Positions 38,919-47,771 of a stretch of 64,000 nucleotides of DNA are shown here, one piece after another. The stretch comes from Bacteroidetes bacterium 2013_40CM_41_45. GTDB taxonomy: Bacteria > Bacteroidota > Bacteroidia > AKYH767-A > 2013-40CM-41-45. Every line of letters starts with the position of its first letter. Position 1 is the stretch's first letter. A program made the position numbers and the translations under genes. The DNA is taken from contig NGFH01000007.1 in the NCBI GenBank assembly GCA_002215675.1, forward strand, positions 1-64,000. Reading direction: 5' to 3'. Below the pieces are notes generated by a model, which worked only from the letters and a program-made list of their open reading frames with translations, had not been told where the DNA came from and made no database searches.

Positions 38919-40131
38919 AATCTGCCTGCGTTTTGAGTAATACTTCGAGGTGCTTTAAATATTCCATCTGCGCCATTTGTAAATCATCCCATGCAAGCAA
39001 TACTTTCATCAACTCACCTGTGTTCTGACTGTATGACAAAAGATAAGTGTCAAAACTTTTTTTGTATGCAGGAATAACTTTGCTTTGATAATTGTCAACT
39101 TCTGTATATTCTGTATTGAGTTCCAATGCAAGCATCGTCACCATTTGATTCACAGAATTAATCATCGCTTCTTTGTCTTGCGCCATTGCAGAAATTTCAT
39201 AACCCATTGCTTTTGCCTCGCTCTTATAACCATACGCGGATTTTGAAAAGATGGGTATCTTCATCATAAACATAGCTGCATATAAGGGTTGTCCGCCGGT
39301 AAGCATAGCGTGGTGCTCAAACCTGAAACCGTAACCGGGCTTTCCCTGTAATGACATCAGGTTTTGATTCAGTGTCATAGAAGAGATTTCACTGGTCATT
39401 TTTAGAATGTCGCTCCGCATTGCCGCGAGTGAATCACGGGGAGGAAATAAATTTTTTCCGCGATAATTTTTAATAATTCCAATTGAGTCAATATCAAATT
39501 GAGCATTGACATCTGCATTCATCAGGTAATTGAGCGTGACCGTCAGTGACTTTACCATATTCTGTTCATGAACAAGCATGGTCTCTGAATCCGCAAGACG
39601 CGCTTTAGTTTTATAAACCGTACCCAAATCCTCCATGCCCGATGCCAGGTGTTTTTCGCTTATATCAATCATCGCCATCATTAACTCAATATTTTCTTTA
39701 ATGATGGTAATTTTTCTCTCCGTAATATATCTTTCATAGTATGCTTCTTTCGCCTGGGCAAACATTTGATTCTTCTGGTAATCAAATTCGCTTTGTCTTA
39801 TCGCAGCAAATGATTTGTAGTAATTTTCTTTTGCCGTATTTATCTTGCCGTTCGGAAACCATTGCTCTGCCACAAGCATCGCCATATATTCGTTATTCTC
39901 AAAGTCAAATGAATATGGGTTATCGCCCGCCTGAACACCGAGCATTGTCGGTTCCCATACCCTTGCTCCTTTCACCCTTTCGTTCGCACCTATGATTTTG
40001 TTCGTGTATGAAAGGAGCCGAGGGTTATTTTTTTCAATTCGTGATAAGACGGAATCAAGCGGAAGCGTCTGCCCGTTTGCAGAAATAAATAGTATACAAC
40101 CACTCAGCAGTACAATTATTTTTCTTTTCAT
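38893..40131 (-). CDS. cusC: TolC/CusC-like outer-membrane efflux channel
   Basis: This 412-residue protein has a signal peptide (IIVLLSGCILFISANGQ) and a TolC-type architecture: long helical repeats (FAQAKEAYYERYITERKITI, LAWDDLQMAQMEYLKHLEVL) that build the periplasmic tunnel. It would form the outer-membrane exit for the CusA-like pump. It lies between the pump gene (5 bp upstream) and the adaptor gene (26-bp overlap downstream), all in one operon. Confidence 0.88.
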   Translation of the reverse strand: MKRKIIVLLSGCILFISANGQTLPLDSVLSRIEKNNPRLLSYTNKIIGANERVKGARVWEPTMLGVQAGDNPYSFDFENNEYMAMLVAEQWFPNGKINTAKENYYKSFAAIRQSEFDYQKNQMFAQAKEAYYERYITERKITIIKENIELMMAMIDISEKHLASGMEDLGTVYKTKARLADSETMLVHEQNMVKSLTVTLNYLMNADVNAQFDIDSIGIIKNYRGKNLFPPRDSLAAMRSDILKMTSEISSMTLNQNLMSLQGKPGYGFRFEHHAMLTGGQPLYAAMFMMKIPIFSKSAYGYKSEAKAMGYEISAMAQDKEAMINSVNQMVTMLALELNTEYTEVDNYQSKVIPAYKKSFDTYLLSYSQNTGELMKVLLAWDDLQMAQMEYLKHLEVLLKTQADYEKEMQIR

Positions 40132-40136
40132 TTCCT

Positions 40137-42056
40137 TTAATGTTTAATTGCCGATTCCACCATATCCATTTTGCCGAACTTATTTAATTCATATTCCTTC
40201 ACCATTTCAAATACCACGGGAGTAGTAAGCAGAACAAATACAGAAGAGGTTAATATTCCTCCTATCATCGGAAGAACAATAGGAACCATTACATCGCTGC
40301 CTACACCATGACTCCACAACACAGGCACAAGACCGAACAGCATCACCGCTACCGTCATCATTTTGGGACGAAGCCGCTGTGCTGCTCCGCGATAAACGTA
40401 TTCCCGTAAATCATCATTGGAAATTGTCTGGCGTGAATTGCCCTTGAGCCGGACTAATTCATTCATGGATTCGTGTAAGTAAATTACCATGAAGATGCAG
40501 GTCTGCACAGCGATGCCGAACAGCGCGATGAATCCTACTGCAACAGCTACAGATAAATTTACGTGATAGAAATAAACCATATAAACCCCACCAACAAGTG
40601 CAAACGGAATGGTGATTAAACTGAAGAATGCTTCGCGGATGGATTTGTAAACCATAAAAAGTACGAGGAAAATAATCATGAGAACAATCGGGCAAATAAT
40701 TTTTAATGTGTTTGCTGCCCGTATTTGATTTTCCCATTGTCCGCTCCATTCAATAAAATATCCTTTAGGGAGTTTTTTAATTGTGTCGTCAATTTTTTTC
40801 TGTGCATCGCTGACGGTGCTTCCTAAATCTCTTCCGCGCACGTTAAATAAAACTGTTCCTCTTAAAAGTGAGTTCTCCGATTGAATCATAGGAGGCCCGT
40901 CTGCCCAGAAAATTTCTGCAACGGATGAAAGCGGAATAATTCCATAATCCATTGTTTGAATTGGTATTCGTTTTATTTCATCAATAGAGCTGCGGTAATT
41001 TTGCGATAGCCGCGCATTAACGCTGAAGCGCTGTCTCCCTTCAATCGTAGTTGTAAGATTCATCCCACCAAGTGCCGATTCAATCACCATGTTCACATCG
41101 TCTACACTTAATCCATACCTGCCTATTTCATCTTTATTAATTTGAATGTCCAGATATTTTCCACCGAGAATAGGTTCAGCATATAAATCCTTTACACCAT
41201 CCATTCCTGTAAGCGCATGTTTTACCTCTTGCGCAATCCTGTTTAATGTATCCAGGTTATCTCCCATTATTTTTATTCCCACGTCTGTTCTTATTCCTGT
41301 TGAAAGCATATTGATTCGGTTGATGATTGGCTGTGTCCAGCCGTTCACTGTTCCGGGAATCTGAAGTTTAGCGTTAAGGGCATTGATAATATCATCCTTC
41401 GTCATCCCTTCCCGCCATTCCGATTTTGGTTTTAACAATATGATTGTTTCAATCATACTTATGGGAGAGTTGTCCGTAGCTGTGCTGGCACGTCCTGCTT
41501 TGCCGAGAACATTTGAAACTTCAGGAAGGGTTTTGATTAGCTTGTCCTGAACTTGTAGCAGACGTTTAACTTCTGAATTGGAGACATCAGGAAGAGTTAC
41601 CGGCATAAACAATATGCTTCCTTCGTCAAGCGGAGGCATAAACTCCGTTCCCATATTCATCATCATGGGGATACTGATGAGTAATGCAATAATATTTATT
41701 GCTAGTGTTGTTTTTCTCCATCGTAAACACCATTTTACAATAGGAGAATAAAATTTCTGTAGAATATTATTTACAGGATTCTTGGTTTCAGGTCTGAATT
41801 TTTTTCCTTTCAGTAGAAACGAGGCAAGAACAGGAACAAGTGTGACAGCAATAAACGCATCTATAAGAAGGATAAAAGTTTTTGTCCACGCAAGGGGAGA
41901 AAATAATTTTCCTTCTTGTCCCGTAAGCAGAAATACAGGGAGGAATGAAGTTACAATAATGATGGTAGAATAAAATGCACCCTTGCCAATCTGCTGACAT
42001 GCTTGCTCTATAATAGCCAGGCGTTTTTGCTCTGCTGCTTTTTTTTCTTCGTTCAT
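40137..42056 (-). CDS. cusA: CusA-like RND pump, C-terminal part (split gene)
   Basis: The 639-residue frame begins MNEEKKAAEQKRLAIIEQAC and continues with the canonical HAE1/HME RND sequence from transmembrane segment 5 onward (STIIIVTSFLPVFLLTGQEG, GTEFMPPLDEGSILFMPVTL, VGFIALFGIAVQTCIFMVIY, GLVPVLWSHGVGSDVMVPIV). It lacks the N-terminal four helices and first periplasmic portion, which are encoded by the preceding frame (42053-43330) in the +1-related register with a 4-base ATGA overlap. Together 425 + 639 residues match a full pump of roughly 1050. Either a recent frameshift split the gene, or the halves are made by termination-reinitiation. Confidence 0.88.
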   Translation of the reverse strand: MNEEKKAAEQKRLAIIEQACQQIGKGAFYSTIIIVTSFLPVFLLTGQEGKLFSPLAWTKTFILLIDAFIAVTLVPVLASFLLKGKKFRPETKNPVNNILQKFYSPIVKWCLRWRKTTLAINIIALLISIPMMMNMGTEFMPPLDEGSILFMPVTLPDVSNSEVKRLLQVQDKLIKTLPEVSNVLGKAGRASTATDNSPISMIETIILLKPKSEWREGMTKDDIINALNAKLQIPGTVNGWTQPIINRINMLSTGIRTDVGIKIMGDNLDTLNRIAQEVKHALTGMDGVKDLYAEPILGGKYLDIQINKDEIGRYGLSVDDVNMVIESALGGMNLTTTIEGRQRFSVNARLSQNYRSSIDEIKRIPIQTMDYGIIPLSSVAEIFWADGPPMIQSENSLLRGTVLFNVRGRDLGSTVSDAQKKIDDTIKKLPKGYFIEWSGQWENQIRAANTLKIICPIVLMIIFLVLFMVYKSIREAFFSLITIPFALVGGVYMVYFYHVNLSVAVAVGFIALFGIAVQTCIFMVIYLHESMNELVRLKGNSRQTISNDDLREYVYRGAAQRLRPKMMTVAVMLFGLVPVLWSHGVGSDVMVPIVLPMIGGILTSSVFVLLTTPVVFEMVKEYELNKFGKMDMVESAIKH

Positions 42057-43330
42057 TTCCTGTCTCCGTTTTGTGAATCAGCTAGATGCCTGTACGCGTT
42101 TTCTACCATCATAATTCCATCGTCTACGACAACGCCTATCGCCAGTGCGATTCCGGTGATGGACATTATATTTGAAGAAATGCCGAATGCCTGAAGTAAA
42201 ATGAAGCTAGCAGCGATTGAAACAGGAATCTGAATGATGATGATGAATGCACTTCGGGCATGAAAAAGAAAAATCAGAACGATTAATGAAACAACAATCA
42301 TTTCTTCAATGATTGTTTTCTTCACAGAACCGATTGCTGCTTCAATAAGTTCGCTTCTGTCGTATGCTGTCCTGAATTTTACTCCTTCCGGCAGACCTTT
42401 TTCCACATCTGTAATTTTTGCTTTGACGCGCTTAATCACTTCATCAGCATTTTCGCCATAGCGCATCACGATAATTCCGCCTACCGTTTCTCCCTCGCCA
42501 TTCTCATCAAAAATTCCGAGACGCAAATCACCGCCCATCTGGATTCCTGACGAAACCATTGCAAGCGTTATAGGAGTTGTTCCATCTTTCCCTACCGGAA
42601 TTTTTTTCACATCATCAATGTTCTTAATGTAACCCAAGCCGCGAACGATGTATCCCATATCACTCATTTCAAATTTTCTTCCACCCACATCGTTGTTGTT
42701 TGACTTTACTGCTTTCAAAACATCCATCATAGAGACATGGTAGTAGTTCAGTTTGTATGGGTCAAGGTTGATTTGATATTGCTTCTGAAATCCACCGAAT
42801 GAAGCTACTTCACTTACTCCCTGCACTGTTTGAAGCACGTATTTCACATACCAATCCTGCAAAGCCCGCAGTTCACCCAAATCATATCCTTTTGCGTCAA
42901 GAGTGTACCAGAAAATATGCCCAACGCCTGTTCCGTCCGGGCCTAACGTAGGAGTTACATTTTCGGGAAGCAACCGTTGAGCGTAATTCAACTTTTCCAG
43001 CACTCGCGTTCTTGCCCAATAAATATCTACGTCATCATTGAATACCACATAGACGAAGCTCATTCCGAACATGGAAGTGCCTCGCACGTTTTTTATTTTC
43101 GGAATGCTCTGCAAATTAGATACGAGCGGATAGGTAACCTGGTCTTCAATTACCTGAGGGCTGCGCCCCATCCACTCCGTAAAAACAATAACCTGGTTTT
43201 CCGATAAATCAGGAATTGCGTCAATCGGATTTTCTTTAACAGAGTATGCACCCCATATAAACAGCCCTATGCTGAATAACAGCACAAGCCAGCGATTGCG
43301 AAAAGATAAAGCGATGAGATATTTGACCAT
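42053..43330 (-). CDS. cusA: CusA-like RND pump, N-terminal part (split gene)
   Basis: The 425-residue frame starts MVKYLIALSFRNRWLVLLFS (first membrane helix), continues with the CusA/CzcA-type porter domain (NPIDAIPDLSENQVIVFTEW, ARTRVLEKLNYAQRLLPENV) and helices 2-4 (IIEEMIVVSLIVLIFLFHAR, IALAIGVVVDDGIMMVENAY), and ends QNGDRK followed by TGA. The stop falls in the cytoplasmic linker between helices 4 and 5, in an ATGA overlap with the next frame. The pump belongs to the heavy-metal RND family exporting Cu(I)/Ag(I) with CusB and CusC partners encoded downstream. Confidence 0.88.
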   Translation of the reverse strand: MVKYLIALSFRNRWLVLLFSIGLFIWGAYSVKENPIDAIPDLSENQVIVFTEWMGRSPQVIEDQVTYPLVSNLQSIPKIKNVRGTSMFGMSFVYVVFNDDVDIYWARTRVLEKLNYAQRLLPENVTPTLGPDGTGVGHIFWYTLDAKGYDLGELRALQDWYVKYVLQTVQGVSEVASFGGFQKQYQINLDPYKLNYYHVSMMDVLKAVKSNNNDVGGRKFEMSDMGYIVRGLGYIKNIDDVKKIPVGKDGTTPITLAMVSSGIQMGGDLRLGIFDENGEGETVGGIIVMRYGENADEVIKRVKAKITDVEKGLPEGVKFRTAYDRSELIEAAIGSVKKTIIEEMIVVSLIVLIFLFHARSAFIIIIQIPVSIAASFILLQAFGISSNIMSITGIALAIGVVVDDGIMMVENAYRHLADSQNGDRK

Positions 43331-43336
43331 CTGCTC

Positions 43337-43681
43337 TTACTTCTTTGGTCGCTCGTACTTACAACAACTATGCAAGCCATTGTATGCCTCATCGGAAGCT
43401 GTGGTGTATTCATTATCGTAACCTACAGCTGCTATTTTCTCTCCGATTTGCTTGATGGATATTTTACCTGTATCATAGGTTACAGTAAGCATCAGGGTTT
43501 CTTTATTCCATTTCTTTGAAAGAATACCATCTTTCTTTTTCAATGCTCCTTCAATTTTTGCTTTGCACATATCACAATTGCCATACACTTTAATGGTTTC
43601 CGTTTTTTTGTCTTGTGCTATTGCCGTGCTAATACCTATCATCAGTAAGTAGCACAACATGATAATAATTTTATTTTTCAT
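43337..43681 (-). CDS. Secreted HMA-domain metal-binding protein
   Basis: This 114-residue protein has a signal peptide (IIIMLCYLLMIGISTAIAQ) and an HMA fold with a metal-binding-like site in IKVYGNCDMCKAKIEGALKK. A C-terminal CCKYE adds a second Cys pair. It resembles periplasmic copper or mercury carriers (CopZ/MerP fold) and is translated just upstream of the pump gene, 6 bp away. It could hand metal to the pump; metal identity is inferred from the operon. Confidence 0.85.
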   Translation of the reverse strand: MKNKIIIMLCYLLMIGISTAIAQDKKTETIKVYGNCDMCKAKIEGALKKKDGILSKKWNKETLMLTVTYDTGKISIKQIGEKIAAVGYDNEYTTASDEAYNGLHSCCKYERPKK

Positions 43682-43786
43682 TTTATTTACGAATTAATAA
43701 TTGGAAAATGGAATAACCGCATTTTCAGTTCTATGAAAATGCGTGAGCACCTCCGAAAAGATGGAGGTCAAATCAAAAAAAGAAAA

Positions 43787-44161
43787 TCAAACGAGAATTA
43801 CTCGATGGAGAATAGAAAGCGAAACCGAACTTTCAGGAGGAGCATGATTGGGGGTGAAAAGGAAATAATTTCTCTTTTCTACCGCAACGGTAGAAATAAA
43901 ATTCGGAGCTAAAAAAATTGTTGAGATTACTTTTACGTTCGGCAAAGTGCAAGATGCAGAGGAAAGATAATTCTCTTTTACCTTAAAAACCTTCGTTTCG
44001 TTTTCACAGCATCCACTCATCGTCTTGCCGCAACACGACTTAGGATTCAGAGCTAATGAAACAGAAGTACCTTTCATTTTACAATGATGGAAAGTTACTC
44101 CCATACCGGAAGTAGTTACTAAAAACAGAAAAGCAAGCAATATGGAAACGATATTTTTCAA
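43787..44161 (-). CDS. Small Cys-rich membrane protein (HYC_CC_PP family-like)
   Basis: This 124-residue protein has an N-terminal hydrophobic segment (IVSILLAFLFLVTTSGMGVT) followed by FHHCKMKGTSV, KSCCGKTMSGCCENE and a C-terminal NHAPPESSVSLSILHRVILV. These HxC, CC and PP motifs are those of the HYC_CC_PP family found with Bacteroidota metal genes. It is the first gene of the efflux operon, about 100 bp upstream of the HMA gene. A similar protein sits at 28583 on the other side of the island. Confidence 0.75.
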   Translation of the reverse strand: MKNIVSILLAFLFLVTTSGMGVTFHHCKMKGTSVSLALNPKSCCGKTMSGCCENETKVFKVKENYLSSASCTLPNVKVISTIFLAPNFISTVAVEKRNYFLFTPNHAPPESSVSLSILHRVILV

Positions 44162-44281
44162 GCGGTTTTTAATTACTGATTAGCAAATATACGGAAGTCA
44201 ATTGAATCGGTTGGGTGAATGTAAGATTAATCAAATTTTTACATTGAGATTTACTGAACATTTTGCATTAGTTACAAAAAA

Positions 44282-44315
44282 AATACCTCTTAAAAAATAT
44301 TTTTTAAGAGGTATT
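44282..44315. terminator. Perfect 34-bp palindrome beside the middle att-like site
   Basis: A perfect inverted repeat with 17-base arms and no loop (arm aatacctcttaaaaaat) lies between the start of the efflux operon and the ssrA-end copy at 44338. It could be a bidirectional terminator, but its position upstream of an operon and next to an integration scar also suits an element end or binding site. Confidence 0.55.
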
Positions 44316-44337
44316 GATGTTAATTAATAGGTGGGTT

Positions 44338-44416
44338 GTGGAGCTGGAGGGAATTGAATGCTGACGCTTCGGTCAGCATCGAGACTCCTGACACATCGGG
44401 ACGTCTCGACCCTCGT
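44338..44416. repeat. Middle att-like copy of the ssrA 3' end, interrupted by 51 bp
   Basis: Bases 44338-44358 equal the tmRNA 3' end (gtggagctggagggaattga plus a). The next seven bases of ssrA (ccctcgt) appear only at 44410-44416, after a 51-base insert at 44359-44409. The insert is two hairpins: tgctgac-gcttcg-gtcagca, then tcgagac ... gtctcga. The insertion point is inside the T loop of the ancestral tmRNA end. This site separates the copper and RiPP segments. Confidence 0.75.
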
Positions 44417-44445
44417 GAACTATCTGACTTCCCCGCACCCAAGAC

Positions 44446-44808
44446 ATTTATTACAGAGTCTGTCCACACTGTAAATCAGAATTCATTGCCGACCATTTGA
44501 GCAGGATATTTTGTCCGGAGGTAGAGAAGAAATGTAAGAGCAGATTCAACAATAATAAAAGTAGACAGGAACGAAGAGTCTTTAAAGACCATTTTAACCA
44601 GGCGGTGAAAAATTTTCGATTGCTCGATAATTATTATTCAAAAAATATAACCGAAGTCGATTGGTATGAATTGGTAGCGAAAGGTTTTGACCATACAAAA
44701 TCTACTGACAAGGTAGCAGATGCCAACGGTAAATTTACCATCCCGGTTTACTTCAAATACAAAATAATAAATATAGGAAATAACAAATTCAAAATTGAAC
44801 TTGCATGA
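44446..44808 (+). CDS. Small zinc-ribbon (FCS-like) protein, start uncertain
   Basis: The open frame runs from 44428 to 44808. An upstream ATT (44446) or TTG (44497) is the only likely start; no ATG precedes the conserved region. The N-terminal part has YRVCPHCKSEF then FCPEVEKKCKSRFNNNKSRQ, a two-Cys-pair zinc ribbon of the FCS/DUF2116 kind often seen on mobile DNA. The rest is basic then mixed (EVDWYELVAKGFDH). Because the frame begins just after the att-like site, the gene may have lost its original start at integration. The next gene overlaps its stop by 4 bp. Confidence 0.6.
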   Translation: MYYRVCPHCKSEFIADHLSRIFCPEVEKKCKSRFNNNKSRQERRVFKDHFNQAVKNFRLLDNYYSKNITEVDWYELVAKGFDHTKSTDKVADANGKFTIPVYFKYKIINIGNNKFKIELA

Positions 44809-44987
44809 ATAACCATTCGCCCGAATTTTTTGATATGTTTCATGGTAATAATCAACCTGCAGTCACCACTTCAAAAAATTCTTTATTAAAATATGTTGTA
44901 ATAGGTGCAGGATGTTTTTTGCTTGGTTTTATTGTTGCGGATATGCTTCAGGGATACAAGCAAAGAAATAAAATCGAATCTATCTAG
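44805..44987 (+). CDS. Small single-pass membrane protein (60 aa)
   Basis: The start overlaps the previous stop (ATGA), indicating translational coupling. The protein has one transmembrane helix (YVVIGAGCFLLGFIVADML) with a short hydrophilic N-terminus (HSPEFFDMFHGNNQPAV) and a basic tail. I do not recognise a family. Confidence 0.55.
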   Translation: MNNHSPEFFDMFHGNNQPAVTTSKNSLLKYVVIGAGCFLLGFIVADMLQGYKQRNKIESI

Positions 44988-45527
44988 AGAAAGTTCATTA
45001 TCATCGAGCATTGAGATTAAAATTTATTTGTATTAATTCGAATTAAAATCTTCTGCAAACTTTATCCTTCTTTATTCGAATTAATGCGGACATATTCAAA
45101 TAAAAACGGATACAATTAAAATTAAATCAAATTAATACGAGTAATAAACGAACTAAGACACATAAACCGCAATACTCCAGACTTCTCACTGCTTCCTTGG
45201 TTCTGTAACGGATAGACATCAGATTTCTAATCTAAGGGTTGCAGGTTGGATTCCTGTCGGGACTACCAAAGTAAAATGTAATTAATTGTAATACAGTAAT
45301 TTACAATTAATTTTTCCATCTGTGGGAAACATGTGGGAACATTATGACTTTTGCGCCCAGACGAATGCTAATGCGTGAAAATGTTGGCTTATTCCATTTA
45401 GTCGTAAATGGAAGAGATTTCTCAAAACATGTAATGGATGAAAGTGCGGAAGTTTTGTGATTGAATAAAACTGCTCAATCTACTTTGGAAAATAATTTAC
45501 TTCTTAACATGCATAAGCTGATTTTTT
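44988..45527. other. 540-bp integration-scar region
   Basis: This region holds an AT-rich stretch with repeats of gaattaaaat/cgaattaat type (45010-45130), a decayed tRNA-Arg (45199-45268), then tctgtgggaaacatgtgggaa (two tgtggga(a) repeats, 45320-45340), a pattern that in Bacteroidota often precedes tRNA-targeting tyrosine recombinase genes. A 38-codon frame (45344-45460) follows, too short to be an integrase. Confidence 0.55.
45199..45268 (+). pseudogene. Decayed tRNA-Arg(TCT), probable old attachment site
   Basis: The 70 bases contain an anticodon loop ttTCTaa with its stem, a T arm (gcaggttggattcctgtc) and the 3' end gggactacca. The 5' acceptor ggttctg still pairs with cgggact through several wobble pairs. 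The D arm has lost about four bases of its first strand, and the T loop reads ttggatt instead of ttcgatt, so the molecule is unlikely to be functional. It is best explained as a leftover 3' tRNA attachment site or a decaying tRNA. Confidence 0.65.
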
Positions 45528-47771
45528 TCACTCCCCCAAATCCAATTGGTTTTTAACCAACGTATAGTAGTTTCCTTTTTTGTATGTCAGTTCAAGGTGT
45601 GAACCGGTTTCAACCACTTCACCTTTGTCGAGAACAATAAGCTGGTCGGCATTTTTAACGGTGCTGAGGCGGTGAGCCACCACAACAACCGTTTTTCCTT
45701 CAAAATAATCATTCAGGTTTTCAATCACCATTTTTTCGTTGTTGGCATCGAGTGAGCTGGTGGCTTCATCCAAAAAAAGATACGATGGATTTTTAAAAAC
45801 AGCACGCGCAAGCAAAATGCGCTGAACTTGTCCGGCACTCATTGAAATTCCTTCTGCTCCCACTTCCGTCATGTATCCCATGGGCAGGGTACCGATAAAT
45901 TCATCAAGGCAGGCAATGCGTGCAGCCTTGGCCACAGCATTGTAATCTTTTTCCTGACCGAGGGAAATATTATCTGCAATGGTACCGCTGAATAATTGTC
46001 CGTCCTGCATGACAACTCCACACTTGCTGCGCCATGCACCATGATGAAGGCTCTTGAAATTAATTCCACCTAAAAACAGGCTGCCATGTTTTGCATCATA
46101 GAAGCGCAGTAACAATTTCATCAGCGTTGTTTTACCGCTTCCGCTGGCGCCAACAATGGCTGTAATTTTACCGGCAGGAATTTCAATGGAGATATTTTTC
46201 AGCACCGGCTCTAGCTGTTCACTGCCATACCCGAACGTAACATCTTTCACGGCAATAGTTTCATTATTGGGAATGTTGCGTATTGAGTTTTCTTCTTCGG
46301 GGTCTTCGTCTTTCTGAACCATCACATCGCTGATGCGTTCCATGCCAAGTTTTGCATCCTGCCATGCCGTGACTAATTCACGCAACTGTTCAAGCGGACT
46401 GCTCAGTTGTCCGACTATCATCGTTATGGCAAACATGGTTCCGAGCGTGATGTTTCCGTTCATCACACTGCGGGCTGCGAGAAATGTGATGATGATAGAG
46501 GTGCTTTGCCTGAAAACGGATGAACCGATATTCTGAAACTGCGCGATGGTGAGCGACTTTATCTTCAGCTTGTATAAATCTTTCTGTATGCGTTCCCACT
46601 CCCATCGTTTCTGGTGCATGCTGTTGCTGATTTTTATGTCCTGCATGCCGGTCATGATTTCAATCACCTTATTGTTTTCTTTGGAATAGAGGTCGAAAAA
46701 TTTAAAATCAATCTTCCGCCTTCTCCACAGAAATAAAAGTGTCCATCCAAAACCCAGAACCGAACCAAGAATAAACAATATGAAAATACTGAAATTGTAA
46801 AAAGCCAGTACCGCTGTGAGCACGATAAAATTGAGAAGCGAGAAAACAGTACTCAAGGAAGAAACCGTTAATAAATTTTCGATGCGGTGGTGGTCGTTCA
46901 TGCGCTGCATCAGGTCGCCCGTGATATGGGTTTCGAAAAATGAAATGGGAAGCTTCAGCATCTTGGAAAGAAAATCAGATACCATCGAAATATTAATTTT
47001 CGTTCCCATGTGCAGCAGCAGGTTACTGCGAATAATATCCGCAAGCGTGCTTCCGCCAAACAACACCAGCTGCCCGGCAAGTATGAGATAAATAAAATTG
47101 TAATCCTTCAGGTTGATACCCTTGTCAACTAATGCCTGTGTCAGATAAGGGGCCGCAAGCATGATAGCGCTGCTTACCGCCATCCCGAGCAGCAATTTCA
47201 CAAACGTTTTTTTATGCGGAGTAAAGTAGCGCCATATTCTTCGCAGGTCTAATTTCTTTTTTAGCCCTTCCGTTTTGGGCTCATCGTAAAATGCAGGAGT
47301 GGGTTCGAGTATTAACGCGTAACCGAACTTCAATTCCGGTTTTTCATGAAGCGGCATTCCCGGCTCCAGGTGATTCACCGAATTTTTTCCAATCCAATAT
47401 TCTGCAAATTCTTTTTCTCTGTATGTAACCATACCTCTGTCGGGGTCTGCTACATAAAATGTTCCCTGTTTTTTTGGCTTCGGACTTTTGTAAACCACCA
47501 CAAAATGTTTTTCATTCCAGTGAAGGATGACCGGAACTTCCTGAACAATTTCCTTTAGCTGTTCCATATCCATTTTTACACCGGTGCTATGCAGGCCGAT
47601 GGCTTCAGCAGCTTCGCTGATTCCCAATAATGAAACTCCCACCTTGGTAATGTTGCATTTCTCACGGAGAAAATCAAGCGCATATTGCTGGCCGAAATAT
47701 TCAGCCACCATCTTGAGGCATGCCGTCCCGCAGTCGCGGGCGCCTAACTGATGTGAATATGGAAATTTCAT
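45528..47771 (-). CDS. lanT: Peptidase-containing ABC transporter (C39, LanT-like)
   Basis: This 747-residue exporter has three parts. The C39 peptidase (about 1-145) has catalytic Cys14 in LGARDCGTACLKMV, His in LHWNEKHFVVVY and Asp in VADPDRG, so it should be active and cleave after double glycine. A six-helix transmembrane domain follows (about 175-470). The nucleotide-binding domain has Walker A GASGSGKTTLMKL, signature ISMSAGQVQRILLARAV and Walker B YLFLDEATSSLD. Together these process and export Gly-Gly leader peptides. It is the last gene of the lanC-lanB-lanT operon, with a 4-bp overlap with the dehydratase gene. All eleven precursors here carry Gly-Gly leaders, fitting this enzyme. 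Confidence 0.93.
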   Translation of the reverse strand: MKFPYSHQLGARDCGTACLKMVAEYFGQQYALDFLREKCNITKVGVSLLGISEAAEAIGLHSTGVKMDMEQLKEIVQEVPVILHWNEKHFVVVYKSPKPKKQGTFYVADPDRGMVTYREKEFAEYWIGKNSVNHLEPGMPLHEKPELKFGYALILEPTPAFYDEPKTEGLKKKLDLRRIWRYFTPHKKTFVKLLLGMAVSSAIMLAAPYLTQALVDKGINLKDYNFIYLILAGQLVLFGGSTLADIIRSNLLLHMGTKINISMVSDFLSKMLKLPISFFETHITGDLMQRMNDHHRIENLLTVSSLSTVFSLLNFIVLTAVLAFYNFSIFILFILGSVLGFGWTLLFLWRRRKIDFKFFDLYSKENNKVIEIMTGMQDIKISNSMHQKRWEWERIQKDLYKLKIKSLTIAQFQNIGSSVFRQSTSIIITFLAARSVMNGNITLGTMFAITMIVGQLSSPLEQLRELVTAWQDAKLGMERISDVMVQKDEDPEEENSIRNIPNNETIAVKDVTFGYGSEQLEPVLKNISIEIPAGKITAIVGASGSGKTTLMKLLLRFYDAKHGSLFLGGINFKSLHHGAWRSKCGVVMQDGQLFSGTIADNISLGQEKDYNAVAKAARIACLDEFIGTLPMGYMTEVGAEGISMSAGQVQRILLARAVFKNPSYLFLDEATSSLDANNEKMVIENLNDYFEGKTVVVVAHRLSTVKNADQLIVLDKGEVVETGSHLELTYKKGNYYTLVKNQLDLGE

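Noticed and set aside
45344..45460. 38-codon frame after the tgtgggaa repeats as an integrase fragment
   Set aside because: No recognisable recombinase motif; too short to support.
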